The notes under the pieces were generated by a model. That model saw only the letters and a list, made by a program, of their open reading frames with translations, had not been told where the DNA came from and did not search any database. Positions 22,176 to 32,763 of a DNA stretch of 64,000 bases are shown one piece after another; the stretch's first letter is position 1, and every line of letters begins with the position of its first letter. Origin of the DNA: Phragmites australis (lineage: Eukaryota; Streptophyta; Magnoliopsida; Poales; Poaceae); assembly GCF_958298935.1 (NCBI RefSeq), contig NC_084939.1:22185501-22249500 (forward strand), given 5' to 3'. The translations under genes were made by a program, and so were the position numbers.

Positions 22176-24243
22176 ATGTCGATGGATCGTCAGCACATCC
22201 ACCCTGCGTTTCCTTGGCGAGGCTCGTCTGCAAATGCGATGTCCACGCAGCCGAATGATACACGCTCGGTCGACATGTGCCCCAAACTCCATCACGCTGT
22301 CTGCAGAGGGCGGACGGAGGAGGTCTTGGAGCGGCTTGTTCCACTACACGGTGCAGCAGCAGCTGATAAAGCCACTGGTATGGTAACAGCTGCTCTTAAC
22401 TTTTTTGCTTTAGGAGATTAGCAAAGGCTGTAGTATAGAAATTTATTTTCCTTGTACTCGTTTCAGGCATTATTCAGCATGGACGGTGCGACATACTCGA
22501 GGTGACCGCCGCGGGGAACACGGTTCTTCACTTGGCGGCGGAGAAAGGGCGCGATGAGCTGATCCAGGAGCTCTACATCAGGTTCAGGGAGAAGGTGAAG
22601 AGCCTCCTCTCTCGCCAGAACTCGGCGCTGGACACGCCGCTGCATTGCGCGGCGAGGGCGGGGAGTGATAAGGCCGTGGTGGTCCTCGTCCGGCTGGCCC
22701 GGGAGTGCGGAGAGAGCATCCTGGGATGCAAGAACGAGGCCGGGGACACAGCCCTGCACCTGGCGGCGAGACACGGCCATGCCAAGGCGGTGGAGGCTCT
22801 GGTCTCCGCGGCGACGGCGGTGGCCGCCAAGCTGAACAACGCAGGTGTGTCGCCGCTGTACCTGGCAGTGATGAGCGGGTCGGTAGAAGCCCTCAAAGCG
22901 ATTACCACGTGCAGGGAGGCCTCATCCGTCGGGCCAGGTTTGCAGAATGCTCTGCACGCTGCCGTCTTCCAGAGGAAAGGTTAGTTGCTTTGTCTTCTTC
23001 TTTATGGTCGCCTCATCGTAATCGCTGATGATTCTTTGTCGTTTCATTTAAGAAGTAATGTGTATTCATTCATTCCAGCGCCAAAAATGGTAGAGCTGCT
23101 ACTGAAATGGAGGAAGGCTTTGGCAGACGAAGTCGACTGCAACGGCAGCAGCCCGCTCCATTTAGCGTCGTCCGACGGCGACTGCAAACTCGTAGCGGCG
23201 ATCCTGCGCGACGCGCCATCGAGAACTGTGTACAAGAAGGACTTGTGCGGCCTCTCCGCTCTCCACGTCGCTGCTCAGATGGGCCACCACCGCGTAGCCG
23301 AGTTGTTGTTAGAGAGCTGCCCCGACGCCGCCGAGCTCCGGGACAACAACGGCAGGACCTTCCTTCACGCCGCAGCCAACGAGAAGCGCTCCTCGGTCGT
23401 GTCTCTTGCCATCAAGAAATTCAAGGACTCCAAGTTGCGTGGCCTACTGGACGCGCAGGACAGGAAGGGGGACACGCCGCTCCACCTCGCGGTGGCCGCG
23501 GGCGCGCCCGGCGTCGTGGAGGCCCTGCTACGGAAGGGCAAGGTGCGGGTCGATGTTTTCAACAACGATGGGAAGACGCCCCTTGATCTCGCCGCGGAAT
23601 CAACCAGTTACTTCACCATGGTGAGCTACTGCACGCATCGATAGATGCACGTGATCATGCACACTAACTTAAACAGATCAATTTGCTTCATAAGACTGTA
23701 CTAATACTAGCACTTTCGTGCACATGCTTGCATCAGGTAAGCCTGGTGGTGATGCTAGGCGCTTTCAAGGCACAAACCCAGCCTCAAAGGCAGGACCGTC
23801 TGAAGCCGTGGGATATCTCCAACATAATGAAAGGGATAGAGAAGACGTTCAACAGCCTTGCGGTGGTGGCCGTGCTCATTGCCATCGCCGCATTGGCAGC
23901 TGGGTTCAACGGTGACAATGGCAAAGCGAACCTCGAGCGCAAACCCGCCTTCAGAATCTTCCCGTTTCTTGACACCCTTGCCATGGCGACATCCATGGTC
24001 GCGGCGATCCTGCTTGTCTACGGGAAGAGCTTCGTGGCGTCGCTTCACTGCATGTGGGTGTCGCTCAACAGCTTGATGCTGGCCTTCAATGAGGCTTTGG
24101 TTAGCGTGATGCCAGCAAACTATCGTTTCGGGTTAATGGTATTAACACTAAAACTAGAGCATAGGCGTACGAAATTCAATAATCACATGATCAATGCGCT
24201 AATTAATGTGAAAATTAGGATTAGAACCTGGATTAGAAAATGA
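22176..24243 (+). CDS. Ankyrin-repeat membrane protein, ACD6/PGG-type, four exons
   Basis: Exons with GT-AG borders: 22176-22377, 22467-22979, 23079-23620 and 23737-24243 (587 residues). The ATG at 22239 (MSTQ) is an alternative start and the only one kept in the duplicate. About ten ankyrin repeats fill the N-terminal two thirds (LHLAAEKGRDELI, DTPLHCAARAGSDKAV, DTALHLAARHGHAKAV, SPLYLAVMSG, SPLHLASSDGD, SALHVAAQMGHHRVAELLL, RTFLHAAANEKR, DTPLHLAVAAGAPGVVEALL, KTPLDLAAES). Exon 4 encodes three hydrophobic segments (VVAVLIAIAALAAGF, LAMATSMVAAILLVYG, a third near LNSLMLAF). This is the ACD6-like layout; family members act at membranes in defence and cell-death control. The PGG loop itself is missing and the last 45 or so residues come from unrelated AT-rich sequence, so activity is uncertain. 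Confidence 0.8.
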
Positions 24244-24670
24244 CATCCTTCGGTTGATGAAGATGCATGCCCTTTAATCAGCACAACAAAATCTCTTGTA
24301 GTCGTCCGATCCTTTGGCCGGCCTTCAGATCAGTCACAAGCGCTCTCTAGATTGGTTTTACGGAGAGGAAGGCTGTTAGGGTTTTAATTATCTCTTAATG
24401 ACGTGATTATCATTATTCAGCAGGCCAATCCCCTCTTTATACAGCGCTAATCTAATTTGGAACCTAATCGTTTTACATTTAGCCCCCAATCAAAGGCTTA
24501 ATTGCTAATTACCCCTTAATCATAACTTAATCTCGTAATTAATTACCTCTGTATATTAAATTAAGGACTAACTCATTTCCATCGATCACATTATATCTAA
24601 TCCCACTTGATCGAATGGCCAAAATCATTATTCCATACTCGACATAGGCACCATATCAAGATAATTTAGT
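24110..24670. other. Unassigned AT-rich insert, LTR-like
   Basis: At about 24110 the ankyrin gene's last exon departs from its duplicate, and this sequence supplies the end of the reading frame. It contains CTGTTAGGGTTTTAATTATCTC and GGCCAATCCCCTCTTTATAC, a style seen in LTRs and their leaders, but I found no second copy or clear ends. The 3' end of the original gene was probably displaced here. Confidence 0.35.
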
Positions 24671-26033
24671 CACTACTACAGAAAAGATCACAATTGCCGA
24701 TTCAAAAACTCAAAAACGGCATCACTGTTGAATTTTAAACTGGCACTATCAGTTTTAGAACCAATAGTAATAGAGTTATCACTATCGATTTATGTTACGA
24801 ATCGACAGCAATAGTCAATCTCTAAATCTGATATTTTAGGACTAATATTTTTTTTTTAAAAAAAAATAGCCCCTGACGAGTCCCTCTAGACTACACAACC
24901 ATAACTCACAAGTCACAGTTTTTTCGTGTGAATTATGTACGCGTGCAGTTTGTAGGAGTCGAACCTGAGATATCTCAACTTGTGTGTAACATTCTTACCA
25001 TCTCACCTATCACTTATTGCTGAGAGCAATGTGATATCTTTTTCTTTTGATCCTTGTTAATTGAAAGTTGTGACAATTATTTGGATATCAAAATAATTTC
25101 AAATGAAAAGGTTGTTAACTATAAAGTTATAGATTTTGTCGAGAGCTATTTTCATATAATATTTGTCTCAATCTGATTCCATTTGAAAAAGTTATAAATT
25201 TATGAACTGTGACGATTATTTGGGCATCAAAATGGCTTTTTGCGTATTGTTTGGTAAAATAACCATAACTTTTACATACGGAGTCTAATTTTAATATTCG
25301 ATATTTACTTTTAAAGCTAACCAGGAGACGCATCTGAAAAAATACTCGTATTTACATTGGTATCTTTCTTGACCCAAAAAAGACTCAGAAGATTGTCAAC
25401 ATGACCTTTGAAGTTTTTAGTCGAAAATTTAGCTTCTCCAATTTGCCTGAAAGTTTTTAGAGACATAATGCTATGTCTGAAAGTTAGCACTGCATAGATG
25501 TTTCATCAATCCGAGCTACAAACCTAGTGATAAAATCTTTTAAGTTGCAGTTTTTAACTTTGTAGTCATGTGTGCGGCTTTTTCAATCCTACCTACTAGT
25601 GTTACACCAGATATGACAATTTACTTTGTGGTCTAGTGCATGATTTTTCTGACTTTTCTTGCACAAATTTTTGGATGATTATTTGAGCATCTATATTGCT
25701 TCAAATAAAAAAGTTATGAACTAAAAAGTTGTGGATCTGACCGAGAGATACAATTTTCATATAAAGTTTGTCTCCATTCAACCATGTATGAAAAGGTTAC
25801 AAATTTCTAAAGATGGACCACTTTTTATTGTCACTGTTGGTTAATATAACGAGCCGGTAGTGATAATATCTCTATTATTATTGCCGCTTCATGGCTGAAC
25901 CGATAGTGATAATCAAGTATCACTACCGATTTTTTAATTGAACCGGCAGTGATACTTGATTATCACTGCTGATTTTTTGATAAGAACTGGCAGTGATACT
26001 TTATCATTGTCGGTTATTTTTGAACCATTAGTG
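24671..26033. repeat. Long subterminal field of the minus-strand CACTA
   Basis: Near both edges, AACCGGCAGTGATA and TATCACTGCCGATT-type motifs recur. The centre has AT-rich modules (CATAACTTTTTCATA-like, GAAAATTGTAGCTCT-like) that reappear at 55450-55600 inside the small CACTA element, tying the two to one family. Confidence 0.6.
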
Positions 26034-26166
26034 AAAGGAGGGCATGGATGACCCTTTCTATTTGATCCAGGTTGAGGTAGTGGCTCGGGCTACCTTTTTC
26101 AATGTTTGACGACGGCACTATATCATCTTCTAGCACTTGAGTTCGATTGGTGTTTGGTGATGCCAT
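26014..26166 (-). pseudogene. Second-gene exon fragment of the CACTA family
   Basis: Reading leftwards from 26166, the frame MASPNTNRTQVLEDDIVP, SSNIEKGSPSHYLNLDQ matches MASPTANPAQVLDGD and SSNIEEGSPNHYLNLDQ at 51580-51700. After about 50 codons it runs into the subterminal repeats and stops. It shows that this element lost the rest of its second gene. Confidence 0.65.
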
Positions 26167-27466
26167 ATCCCTTCCTTGGAGTTCTGCATACGATAACGAG
26201 TGGTTGAGTATTCTACGTATAAAGAGCAGAGAAAGGAGAAAGCAGATAGAGATAGAGCCGACGAGGGAGGGAGGGATGTTGTCAAAAGAGAGATAACCAT
26301 GAAGAAGTCGATAGATAGAATGCATACATATATAATATTGTAAATGAGTACGTTACAACCACATTTAACAAAAAAAGTCACATCTTACATAGCAAAATAG
26401 GCATAAAAGTACTGATAGCTAACACATTGATCTTACAAGTCACATCATCTTACATAGAAAAATAATGATAATTACAACCAGAACTAGGATTATGACATCT
26501 TTACATATGAAATCACACTTCTTCTTATTTTGGAAGTTAGCCAATTTTAGTTTGACTTGGATGACTTGACTATTGTATGCCACAATAGCTTCATATTTGG
26601 ACTTGTATAATTTGTAAAATGCTCATTTAAATTGATTAAGTTGTGCGTGGCATTCCTGTCAACTGGAGAATACTCCACTTTTTTTGACAACGATGAACAA
26701 CATACTATGTCATAGCAGTCCTAAATTTTAGAGAATATGCAAAAATGATATACTACAAACCACACTAACACCAAAGACCATGCATACAGAATTCATAAGC
26801 CAAAAATTCTAATTCTAAAACAACCATAAAAGAACTGCACCCTATCCACAATCTAATGAAATAGAGTGTCAGCATAGGTCAAACTATTTGCTATTGAAGA
26901 ATATAAAACTAACAAGTCGTGCGTATGTTCCACACATAGAAAAACAAGAAACATTGCAGATAACCAGGAGTCTATATTAAAAACACATTCTTTTAAGTTG
27001 GCTATATCCATACATGTTGAACTCTCTTTTGAACTAAATCAACCAATATATTGCATTGGTGATATGCATGTGTAATTACATTGCAATATCAATTTATATT
27101 GACATATGATTGATTCTATTAAACACATGAACTCTCTTTACAACTAAATAAACCAATCTCTCTGTCTAGCTGGTAATATCCACGCATTATTTCTCTCCTC
27201 GAATATGTCAATGATGTACCGATGCTATACCATTTCATAGCACATCAACAAACTTAAAAATAAGAAAGATGATCTGTTACCCCAACAATCGCCACTGGAA
27301 TCCTCTCTCTTCTCCTCCTCTAATCCAACATTCCAAGCTAATGTGGTTTTCATGATTGACCAGTTACCCCAACAATAACCACTGGAACCCCCTCGGAGCT
27401 CAAATCGGTCAAATGTAGCACACAATTAAAACTTAGAACAGCTAGTACCAGCAAGACGACAAGGGT

Positions 27467-27649
27467 CTAGGTGCCAGAGTGCACAGGTTGGGTGTCAAGG
27501 AGGACAAGAATGGCGCCAAGGAGGAGGATGGTGACGACACCGAGGAGGAGGACGACAGTGTCGAGGAGGATAGGGACAGCAGGCACGGGCTCGTGGTCCT
27601 CTAGCGGCGTGGGCTCCTCAGTGTCGGAAGGTGTTTCAGCGGAGGGCAC
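27467..27649 (-). pseudogene. First exon of the CACTA second gene (possible)
   Basis: A 60-codon frame (MPSAETPSDTEEPTPLEDHE then a hydrophobic run LLLGVVTILLLGAILVLL) follows a TATA-like box on the minus strand. It ends near CGTCTTGCTGGTAC at 27460, which resembles the CGTCTTGCAGGTAC junction at 49935. Coding status is uncertain because the frame is low in complexity. Confidence 0.3.
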
Positions 27650-27990
27650 AGGGAAGGGGAATTTTTTTAAGTGTCAAAGGGTAAAAGGCGTCGAGCCATT
27701 TTATAGGGGAGGACTTTCATTGTCAGCTCAATATGATCACCGGTAGTGAAATGGTATATTCACTGTCGGCTCTAGAGGACTACCAGCAGTGAAACTACTT
27801 TCACTGTCGGCTCAACAAGTCCACTGACAGTGAAAGTAGTTTCACTAGTGGCTCAATATATCCACCGACAATGAAACCCCTTTCACTGCTGGTGCCGCAG
27901 GGGTGCAAAAAAATTGTTTTAGCTTCGTGTGCGCATCGAGACTCCAATCCACGACCTCCACCAAGTAAGACCGAACAAACCGCTGCGCTA

Positions 27991-28429
27991 CTCACGTGAT
28001 TTCAATTGAGTTTTGTATATACCTAAATTTCTTGGTTAAATTTTCTAATTCAATAATAAATTAAAATAAATACGTTCATACCTAAGTTTCTATATTTGGG
28101 CTTGCTAATAATTAAAAAATATAATTGAAGCTTCCTATATATCTTAACTTCATTGATTAATATTTTAAGTCATTAAAAATTGAAAATAAATATGCTCATA
28201 ACTATAGGTAATTCATTAAAAATAAAAAATAGTAATACACAACAATAGTGCTAGCTTGTGCTATTGCTAATTCATTATTAAAAATAAAAAATCAATATGC
28301 TCAATAATAAATACATCTTCCACCATAAACTACAAATTGAAGCTTTTATAACAAAAATGAGGTATAATTGCATCTCAAACGAATTCATACATAGTAATTA
28401 ATATAATTTAACTATTTTATCTTAACGAT
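27991..28429. other. AT-rich stretch, nothing recognised
   Basis: Long A/T-rich sequence with repeated ATAATTAAAA and TAAAATAAAT-like text between the CACTA promoter cassette and the transposase C-terminal fragment. I see no genes, terminal repeats or clear MITE ends. Confidence 0.4.
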
Positions 28430-28790
28430 TCATCCTTCATTATGATCACGACATACATAGGGAGGTTTATCAGTGTCTTCCATGGGACCTAGGTCGACGT
28501 CCTCTCTGAAAGGAAGTAGCACGTTGAATTGATTATAGTCTTCTTCGTCAACAACATTCTCCAGTTCGACAATCTTTTTTTTTTCCTTGAAGAACCACGG
28601 GGCGCTCCTCCTTATTAGCCGAGTCCAGGTACTTTACATAGAAGACTTGCATAACATCATTCGCAAGTATGAATGGTTCTTCTCTGTATCCAACGAGTTT
28701 TTTGTCCACCGTAGTCATACCGTACTTGTCGATGTTCATACCCATTGGGAGTCTGGTCTATTGGCACAGGAAAAGAGAAATTTTTAACAC
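28430..28790 (-). pseudogene. C-terminal fragment of TNP2-type transposase (DUF4216-like)
   Basis: The minus-strand frame from 28745 reads MNIDKYGMTTVDKKLVGYRE, PFILANDVMQVFYVKYLD and ERPVVLQGKKK. This is the same block as at 4166-4330 in the first element (NIDKYGMTTVNLKLIG, VTQVFYVKDTD, ERHVVLQGKRK). Downstream, a frameshifted acidic tail ends near 28430 (CRDHNEG). It is the 3' end of the transposase gene preceding the second-gene promoter cassette, in the order seen in the first element. Confidence 0.75.
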
Positions 28791-29379
28791 TCCATAGTCA
28801 TGACCACCAACATTCTGTTGCCGTGAACGACGCAGTGTGGCCATGGGCGACCGAGGGCGATTCCTTCGCGGTGGAGTCCGCGAGTGCGACGATGACATGA
28901 TGCCGCTTAGATCTTGAACACGGCTATGATACTAATTGACGTAATTGAATTGCTCTCAATCACTGGAATCTCACCACACTGGCTCTCGGGTTTCACGCGC
29001 ACTTGCCTTAAGATTTTTAGAGAAGTGCCATACCATGAACAGTACCCTGACAAACTCAATTTTTTGCTGCGCAACTGCGTGCATTTGTTTTCGGTTTTTC
29101 TCTCTATTTATTAACCAAAACAAAGTACAAACATGGCTATTAAGCCCTTCCTAATTGCGCGCCTCACAACGTCTCTGCGTGTGCCATCCCACACGCCCAG
29201 ATCATGCCGCACATGACTGAAACTGACTGAAAACAGACCGCCAACTTCGGTGTGGACTGAGAACACCTCAAGTGTACAAAATACGAAGCAAAACAGCAAA
29301 GACAACTAAAAAATGACTCGAACTAAACATCTTCTAAGGTTTATTCAACAGTTTGTGGACAATAAATAAATAAATGGGC
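28791..29379. other. No gene recognised
   Basis: Mixed-composition sequence between the transposase fragment and the peroxidase remnant. It contains several in-frame stops in all frames and no terminal repeats that I could pair. It may include a retroelement fragment, but nothing supports a name. Confidence 0.35.
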
Positions 29380-30134
29380 CTTGCTTGCACGGCTGCGACG
29401 CCTCCGTTCTTCTGGACCCGAGCTGCATTAACCCGTCGACGGAGAAGAAGGCGATCCCGCGGCGCGGGTACACTCCGTGAATGAGATCAAGGTGGCCGTG
29501 GAGGCCGTCTGCCCCAGAGTCGTCTCCTGCGCCGACATCCTCGCCTTCGCGGCGCGCAACTCCGCCGTCGTCTCGGGCGGCTTCACCAGCTTCGTCATGC
29601 CCTCGGGCTGCCGGGACGGGGCCGTCCCAACTTCTTCGACGCGTTACAGAACATCCGTTCCCAGAACTTCAAGATGCTGGACCTCATCAACAGCTTCAAA
29701 GGCAAGGGCCTCGACGTCGACGACATCGTCACGCTCTCCGGCGCGCACTCCATCGGGCAGGCGCACTGCTCCTCCTTCAACGGGGGGCTGTACCCCACCG
29801 TGGACCCGACCATGGACGCCACCTACGCCAACAATCTGAAGCTGGTGTGCCGGCCCGGCGCCGGGCAGCGGCGGGGGCAACCCGATGGTCAACAACAATG
29901 TGACGACGGACCCATACAAACTCAGCAACCAGTACTACAGTAACTTGGTCTCCGGGCAGGTGCTCTTCAGGTCGGACCAGCAGCTCCTGAGCACCACCGA
30001 CACGGCGGCCAAGGTCCGACCCTGCCGCGTGGATAGAGCGTATCGCAGCGGCGCTGGTGAAGATGGGCGGCATCAAGGTGCTCACCGGGACCGCCGGCCA
30101 GGTCAGGAAGCTCTGCTACGCCACCGACAGCTAG
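29380..30134 (+). pseudogene. Class III (secretory) peroxidase pseudogene
   Basis: Segments in successive frames: CLHGCDASVLLDPS (29382-29460), NEIKVAVEAVCPRVVSCADI (29477-29600), LDLINSFKGKGLDVDDIVTL then SGAHSIGQAHC (29674-29850), VTTDPYKLSNQYYSNLVSGQ then VLFRSDQQLLSTTDTAAKVR (29885-30020) and WIERIAAALVKMGGIKVLTG to the stop at 30132. The proximal haem-binding His of SGAHSIG and paired Cys residues are present. The N-terminal signal peptide and the distal His of FHDCF are missing. At least four frameshifts. Active members oxidise phenolics in the cell wall or vacuole using hydrogen peroxide. Very GC-rich compared with its surroundings, as is normal for grass peroxidase exons. Confidence 0.9.
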
Positions 30135-31069
30135 CGCTACCTGATCGAGCTGCTGCTGCTATATATTCTTGCATTGCATGCATTCGTTTTCTTGCTGCTT
30201 CATTCGTTTTACTGTTGTAACATGAGAGGTGCACAATCAACTGAGTATAGTGTGTGGGTTCATCGCTTTCATAGAATTTGCTCTTTGAAGAAGAATTTGT
30301 TTGCAGCACCTCTTTTTTTGGAGAGGAATATACTTTAACCAAAAGGCATAGCTAAATTGCTGGTCAACAAACCAAGTACAAAATCAGGAACTGAATCAAC
30401 CCCACACTTGGGCGTTTTGCTGGACATAACAACATACTTAGCTAAAACCTGGGCCACGTTTTGCTATAAGCAGTCTCAAAAGCAAACATGAGCAAAAAGA
30501 GACCGAGCTCAGAAGCCCATGTAACTATTTAGCGATGAGCCTAAGAGACAGAAAACTATCCAAAATTTAATTAGGCCTAGCCCAAGTTCGGACCAAATTC
30601 TGTTTAGTAATTTTACAACGTGAAAACTAGCCATTTCCCTTGGATTAGCTAGGCCTGGATAGCATTTTTTCAGTTGGAAAGAAGTTGGACCTACCTTGCC
30701 CTGGCGCCGGCCCAGTCTAGCCTGCGAAATGCTAAAGTTTACTCGAAAGTAGGATTTAATAAGTGATGAAGACATTTCATAGTTCAGTATAGCTGTTTAT
30801 GTCAAAAGACAAGTGTTCAACCTCAAACTTGCCCTGAATGAGAGTCATTTTCCTACCTAATTATTGAGTCTACCAATAGAGAGATGCTGGGGCAAACACG
30901 GTTTGGCCTGACTAACATGCCACACCCACATCAACGCCTAGGCAACCCAATGCAAATTCCAAGAAGATCTTGTCTTTTTTATGTATAGAAAATGAGGGTA
31001 GGAGCTCTACCACATTTCAGAAAATAAAAGGCACAGATTTATTTTTTCTATGGGACGGACAAGGAATTT
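30135..31069. other. Peroxidase 3' flank and unassigned sequence
   Basis: 30135-30340 is likely the old 3' untranslated region of the peroxidase. From 30340 to 31069 I see no coding blocks or repeat ends. The LINE sequence becomes recognisable at about 31070-31140. Confidence 0.35.
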
Positions 31070-31129
31070 AAAAAACAGTATACTCATTTGTTCGGTTGTG
31101 AAACTAGCACATATTTCTTTGGTATCCTG

Positions 31130-32565
31130 GCATTCCTATTCATCACAGAAAACTGAGGAATTTTTTTTTTGAAAATTGAGGAATATTGATTGGAAGGGAG
31201 TTGAGGAACGATTTGAGAAGAAATTGAATAGCTGAAAAGGCAAATATTTATTTGCCGAAGGACAATTAGTACTTATAAATTTAGTTATCAGCAGCTTCCC
31301 TATGTTTATGATGTCATTCTTCAAAATACCACAATGTGTGCTTAAAAGTCTAGATTATCTAAAATTTAGATTTTTTTGATAAGGAGACAATCATAAAAGG
31401 AAATACATACTGGTAAAATAGAATATCATGTGCCAACCTAAAGACCAACGAGTATTGGGAATTTACAGATCTCATGGTCCAAAATACATGTTTACTTAGT
31501 AAATAGCTATATCAGCTATTGAGGGAAGAAGGGGTGTGGCAGTAGATCTATGAAGCAATACTCTCACACAAGTGGAAGGAAAACCAGGAGATTCATATTT
31601 TTGGTCAGGTCTCATGAAAGCCAAAAGTGAATTCCTAAAAAGAGGAACATTTCAGGATTCGGATGGAACCCAAATAAGATTTTGGGAAAATATATGTTTG
31701 GATGATTGACCCCTCGGCGAAAAATACCCATCATTGTTCCACATGGTGAGGAAAAAACATGCCACAATTGGAGAGGTGATGCGTACAATATCACTTAATA
31801 TCTTCCGCGGACTGGTCATAGGAGATAAACTAATTAAATGGCAAGCACTAGTGTCTAAATTACTTGATATAAACATATCTCAAGAGAAGGACATATTCAA
31901 GTGGGATTTACATGCAAATGGATAATTCTCAGTATGATCAATGTACCAACAAATGATCATACAACCCACCTCCTTTTCTCATCACATAATGTGGCAGTTA
32001 AAGGTTTTTACTAAAGATTAAGATATTCCTATGGTACTTAGAAAGAGGAGCAATCTTAACCAAGAATAACCTAGCAAAACGTAATTCGGACACAAGTATG
32101 AAATGCAGTTTTCGTAATCACAATTAAAGCAATCAACATATCTTTTATGAATACCAATTTGCCAGATCAGTCTAGAGAATAGCTAGAATTGTCGTATGCA
32201 TAAACGCTCCTTGGAGTATCTCATATGATTGGAGATTGGCTCTGGGGTATAGGTCTTAAACAGAAGAAAAAGATCTTAGTTAGAGCGGCTGCACTATATG
32301 GGCTATATGCCTATGTCATAATGATATTGATTTTGATAAAAAGACAATCAAATCTTTTATGCCGGTTATTTTCAGATGTACTTATTGGCTAAGATATTAG
32401 AGATTGCTACAAAAGGTGGAGGACAAGGAGGAGATACACATGGTTTGCTAGGCATTAGAGGTGGCCACCATGGATTTCTTCACTAATAATGGATGGTGGT
32501 TTGGTAATAGACTTAGCGATGGATGAGATGCCATGCATCATGTGGTCTTTTATTTAACTATTGCT
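31130..32565 (+). pseudogene. LINE ORF2 C-terminal remnant (RT end and zf-RVT region)
   Basis: In shifting frames: KLRNIDWKGVEERFEKKLNS, KGKYLFAEGQLVLINLVISS and LPMFMMSFFKIP (31150-31325), the end of the reverse-transcriptase domain; FWSGLMKAKSEFLKRGTFRI (31600-31665); then KNMPQLE and RTISLNIFRGLVIGDKLIKW (31750-31850); then the zf-RVT-like region and the C-terminal block around QKKKILVRAAALYG and MDFFTN-like text at 32250-32500. Numerous stops and frameshifts. Functional versions encode endonuclease and reverse transcriptase for target-primed integration. Confidence 0.75.
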
Positions 32566-32763
32566 CTTTCGAACTTTTTGTTGAGAGTTAAATATGATGT
32601 AATAATGAAACAGACTGGCGGCAACCTTATTTTAGTATTGGAATAAAGTTTCCTTTATCTAAAAAATAAACCCACCTGTGTGCACCTCAACGATGCAGAG
32701 CCTGGAATAAGTTTATATTTTCTAATTTTTTTAAGACTTCTACAAATACCTAGCCAAAAGAAA

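Larger units (their letters stand above)
24671..27990 (-). mobile_element. Minus-strand CACTA element or derivative
   Basis: The left end is CACTACTACAGAAAAGATC (24671), followed to 26033 by a field of ACCGGCAGTGATA-type repeats and AT-rich spacers. On the minus strand, 27900-27690 holds GAGCCGACAGTGAAA repeats and a TATA-like CCCCTATAAAATGG, followed by a first exon (27649-27467). 27430-26170 is an intron-like stretch matching 49930-51570 on the plus strand, and 26166-26014 is the start of the second exon. The order is therefore promoter cassette, exon, intron, truncated exon, 3' end. No right-hand CACTA terminus was found. Confidence 0.6.

Noticed and set aside
22463..22908. Minus-strand frames over 100 codons opposite the ankyrin exons
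   Set aside because: Shadows of the GC-rich coding strand; the plus strand has ankyrin motifs and correct splice sites.
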